Assembly (NCBI GenBank): GCA_012030815.1
Contig: JAAUVF010000038.1
Location: 1-7,545, forward strand
Direction: 5' to 3'
DNA length: 7,545 nt
Origin: Nanobdellota archaeon
GTDB lineage: Archaea > Thermoproteota > Nitrososphaeria > Nitrososphaerales > Nitrosopumilaceae
The stretch's first letter is position 1; each line of letters opens with the position of its first letter. This document shows positions 6,046 through 7,545 of the stretch, in pieces. Position numbers and translations under genes: made by a program. Below the pieces are notes generated by a model that had not been told where the DNA came from, ran no database searches, and saw only the letters and a list, made by a program, of their open reading frames with translations.

Positions 6046-7545
6046 TTAACTAATCTCAATTGGTGACTTTGTTGACTTTGAACTTTTTGGAAGTATTACT
6101 GTAAATATCGTTTCATGATTTGGCGTACTTTTCACAGAAATTACTCCATCATGGTTTTCAATAATTCCTTTACATATTGATAACCCCAATCCACTACCTC
6201 CTTTCTCTCTTGTCAGTGTTGTATCCACCTGATAAAATTTCTTAAACAAGTCGGCCTGTTTTTCTATTGGAATTCCAATTCCGTTATCTTTCACATCGAT
6301 TTGAATGTCTCGTGCTAGTATTCTCATCGTGATTTCAATTCTACCTGTTTCAGGCTTAACTGCTGTTATACTATTTTTAATTAAGTTAGTAAGGACTTGT
6401 TTAATTCTAATCGGATCGTATTCTATCTGGCAATCTTGAATATCTATGCTTTTTTCTATTTTCTTTTTCTGGAAATCAGGTTCAAAATCTTTCATTGCTT
6501 CTAGGATTGTATTTTTGATGTTCATAGTTTCTTTTCTCATTCTTAGTTGACCTAATTCTAATTTTTGAGCATCAAGTAAATCTGATATGATTGATAGTAA
6601 TGTTTCTGAACTATTTTTAATGATGGTGATTCTTTCTTTTTGTTTATCTGTTAATTTTCCCAAATGCTCGCTAAGTAAAATATCTGCATATCCTTGAATT
6701 GGTACTAGTGGCGTTTTTAATTCATGTGTGATCATTGCTAAGAATTCATCTTTTGCAATATCTGTACGCTTGGCTAGTTCATCTTTTTCTTTAATTGTAT
6801 CTGACATAATGTTGAATGTATTTACGAGTGAACCTACTTCATCTGCTTTTTTGTATTTTATTTTTTCACCATACATTCCCTCTTTTATTTTTGCTAGTGC
6901 ATTTGTAATTAATTCAAGAGGGTAAAAGTGACTGTCTAATGATATAGAGTACTAAAATGAATATTCCGATATCTACTAATAATAAAATTTGAATGATAGT
7001 CTGTCCTTCTTGGCTATTTTTCACCAATTCTATATTCCAAGACGTTAAAATATTATCTATGTCTGAAAACAAAATTGTTTTTTGGATACTCATTTCATTT
7101 TTAGCCAAATTAAAATCTGGAGATAAAAGGGCTCTTTCTTCAAGAATTATGATTTTTGATTGTATTGCCTCCCATAATGGATCTAACTTTCGTAATTCAT
7201 TTGAATTTTCTCTTGGAATTGAAATCAACTCCTCATGCGTTATTCCAACACTTTCTACATCAAGTTCTTTTGTTGAAATGCCTAATAATTTACGTAATCC
7301 TATTTCAAATCTTAATCTATCTTTTTTTAATTTTTGCTGTGTATCTTGCTCCTCTCCTATGGAAATTAGTAATGTTTGCTGTCCTATTGATACTGCTAAT
7401 TTTCTAATTCATTTGCAATTTCTTTGTGTCTGTTATAGTCTCGATCTAAATTTGATAATTCATCTGATGAAACTTTAGCTGATAATACAAGTTCACTGTT
7501 TTTTGCAGTACGTAATTCATTGATCTTAATGCCTCCTGATCAAAA
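6046..7545 (-). CDS. Membrane sensor histidine kinase, 5'-truncated by window, frame broken three times
   Basis: Two-component sensor kinase; the N-terminus lies beyond the right edge. In order: an extracytoplasmic helical domain (about 7510-7000; it includes LEKLAVSIGQQTLLISIGEE and RLRFEIGLRKLLGIS) that resembles PilJ-type nitrate/chemoreceptor sensor domains, tentatively; one membrane helix (IIQILLLVDIGIFILVLYII); a HAMP linker (DEVGSLVNTFNIMSDTI); the HisKA H-box FLAMITHELKTPLVP with the phosphorylated His; and HATPase with N-box QVLTNLIKNSITA, G1 DNGIGIP, F-box LFKKFYQ and G2 GGSGLGLSI. Three frame breaks occur: the G-run 6920-6922 is one too long, the T-run 7400-7403 one short, and one base is missing near 7521-7526. 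The kinase half below 6913 is intact. No response-regulator gene is adjacent, so its partner is encoded elsewhere. A long conserved sensor across the breaks favours sequence error. Confidence 0.92.

Noticed and set aside
6023..6053. Inverted repeat TTAGTTAA/TTAACTAA around the end of the histidine kinase gene as a terminator
   Set aside because: Pure A/T 8-bp stem with a 15-base loop overlapping the stop codon; expected by chance in DNA this AT-rich, and archaeal termination does not need a hairpin.
6993..7478. 161-codon plus-strand frame opposite the kinase sensor region
   Set aside because: Antisense to a coherent sensor/transmembrane region; rich in Ser/Cys/Phe as expected of a shadow frame, with no recognisable motif.
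1..7545. CRISPR arrays, tRNA/rRNA genes, insertion sequences, att sites
   Set aside because: No regularly spaced repeats, no cloverleaf or rRNA-like GC-rich segment, and no transposase or integrase motif was seen on reading both strands.

Overview
The window looks like a piece of a marine-type ammonia-oxidising archaeon (Thaumarchaeota/Nitrososphaerota, Nitrosopumilus-like). This rests on a strongly AT-rich composition, an archaeal-type aspartyl-tRNA synthetase preceded by a zinc-ribbon/KH (NusA-like) gene, TATA-like boxes about 25-35 bases before start codons (leaderless or short-leader transcription), frequent TTG/GTG starts, and small proteins of a thaumarchaeal type. The assignment is from memory of families; no search was run.

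Layout. 1-1061 (minus): zinc-ribbon/KH protein followed 6 bases later by aspS, which runs off the left edge. 1161-1321 (minus): short coiled-coil protein. 1548-2045 (plus): pentapeptide-repeat protein with four frame breaks. 2119-3051 (plus): DppD/OppD-type ABC ATPase with no transporter partners in view. 3054-3341 and 3417-3797 (both minus): two small proteins, one helical and unknown, one resembling a thaumarchaeal family. 3901-4528 (plus): VTT/DedA-type membrane protein with six frame breaks, divergent from 3417-3797. 4535-5679 (minus): two overlapping base-excision-repair glycosylases, a family-4 uracil-DNA glycosylase and an AAG/MPG-type alkyladenine glycosylase. 5829-5975 (minus): 48-residue unknown protein. 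6046-7545 (minus): membrane sensor histidine kinase, 5' end off the right edge, with three frame breaks.

Functional picture. This is mostly a mosaic of housekeeping and accessory genes rather than one pathway. The only tight functional pairs are KH protein plus aspS (transcription/translation) and the two DNA glycosylases (repair of uracil and alkylated purines). I did not find a convincing new defence, mobile or CRISPR system.

The most striking global property is a set of about 16 inferred single-base indels, nearly all in A or T runs. They cluster in some genes (pentapeptide, VTT, histidine kinase, the glycosylase C-terminus, the coiled-coil protein) while aspS, the KH gene, the ABC ATPase, two small genes and the alkyladenine glycosylase are intact. 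Restoring single bases gives complete, family-like proteins, so sequencing or assembly error is the leading explanation; recent gene decay is the alternative. No gene-free stretch exceeds 300 bases.
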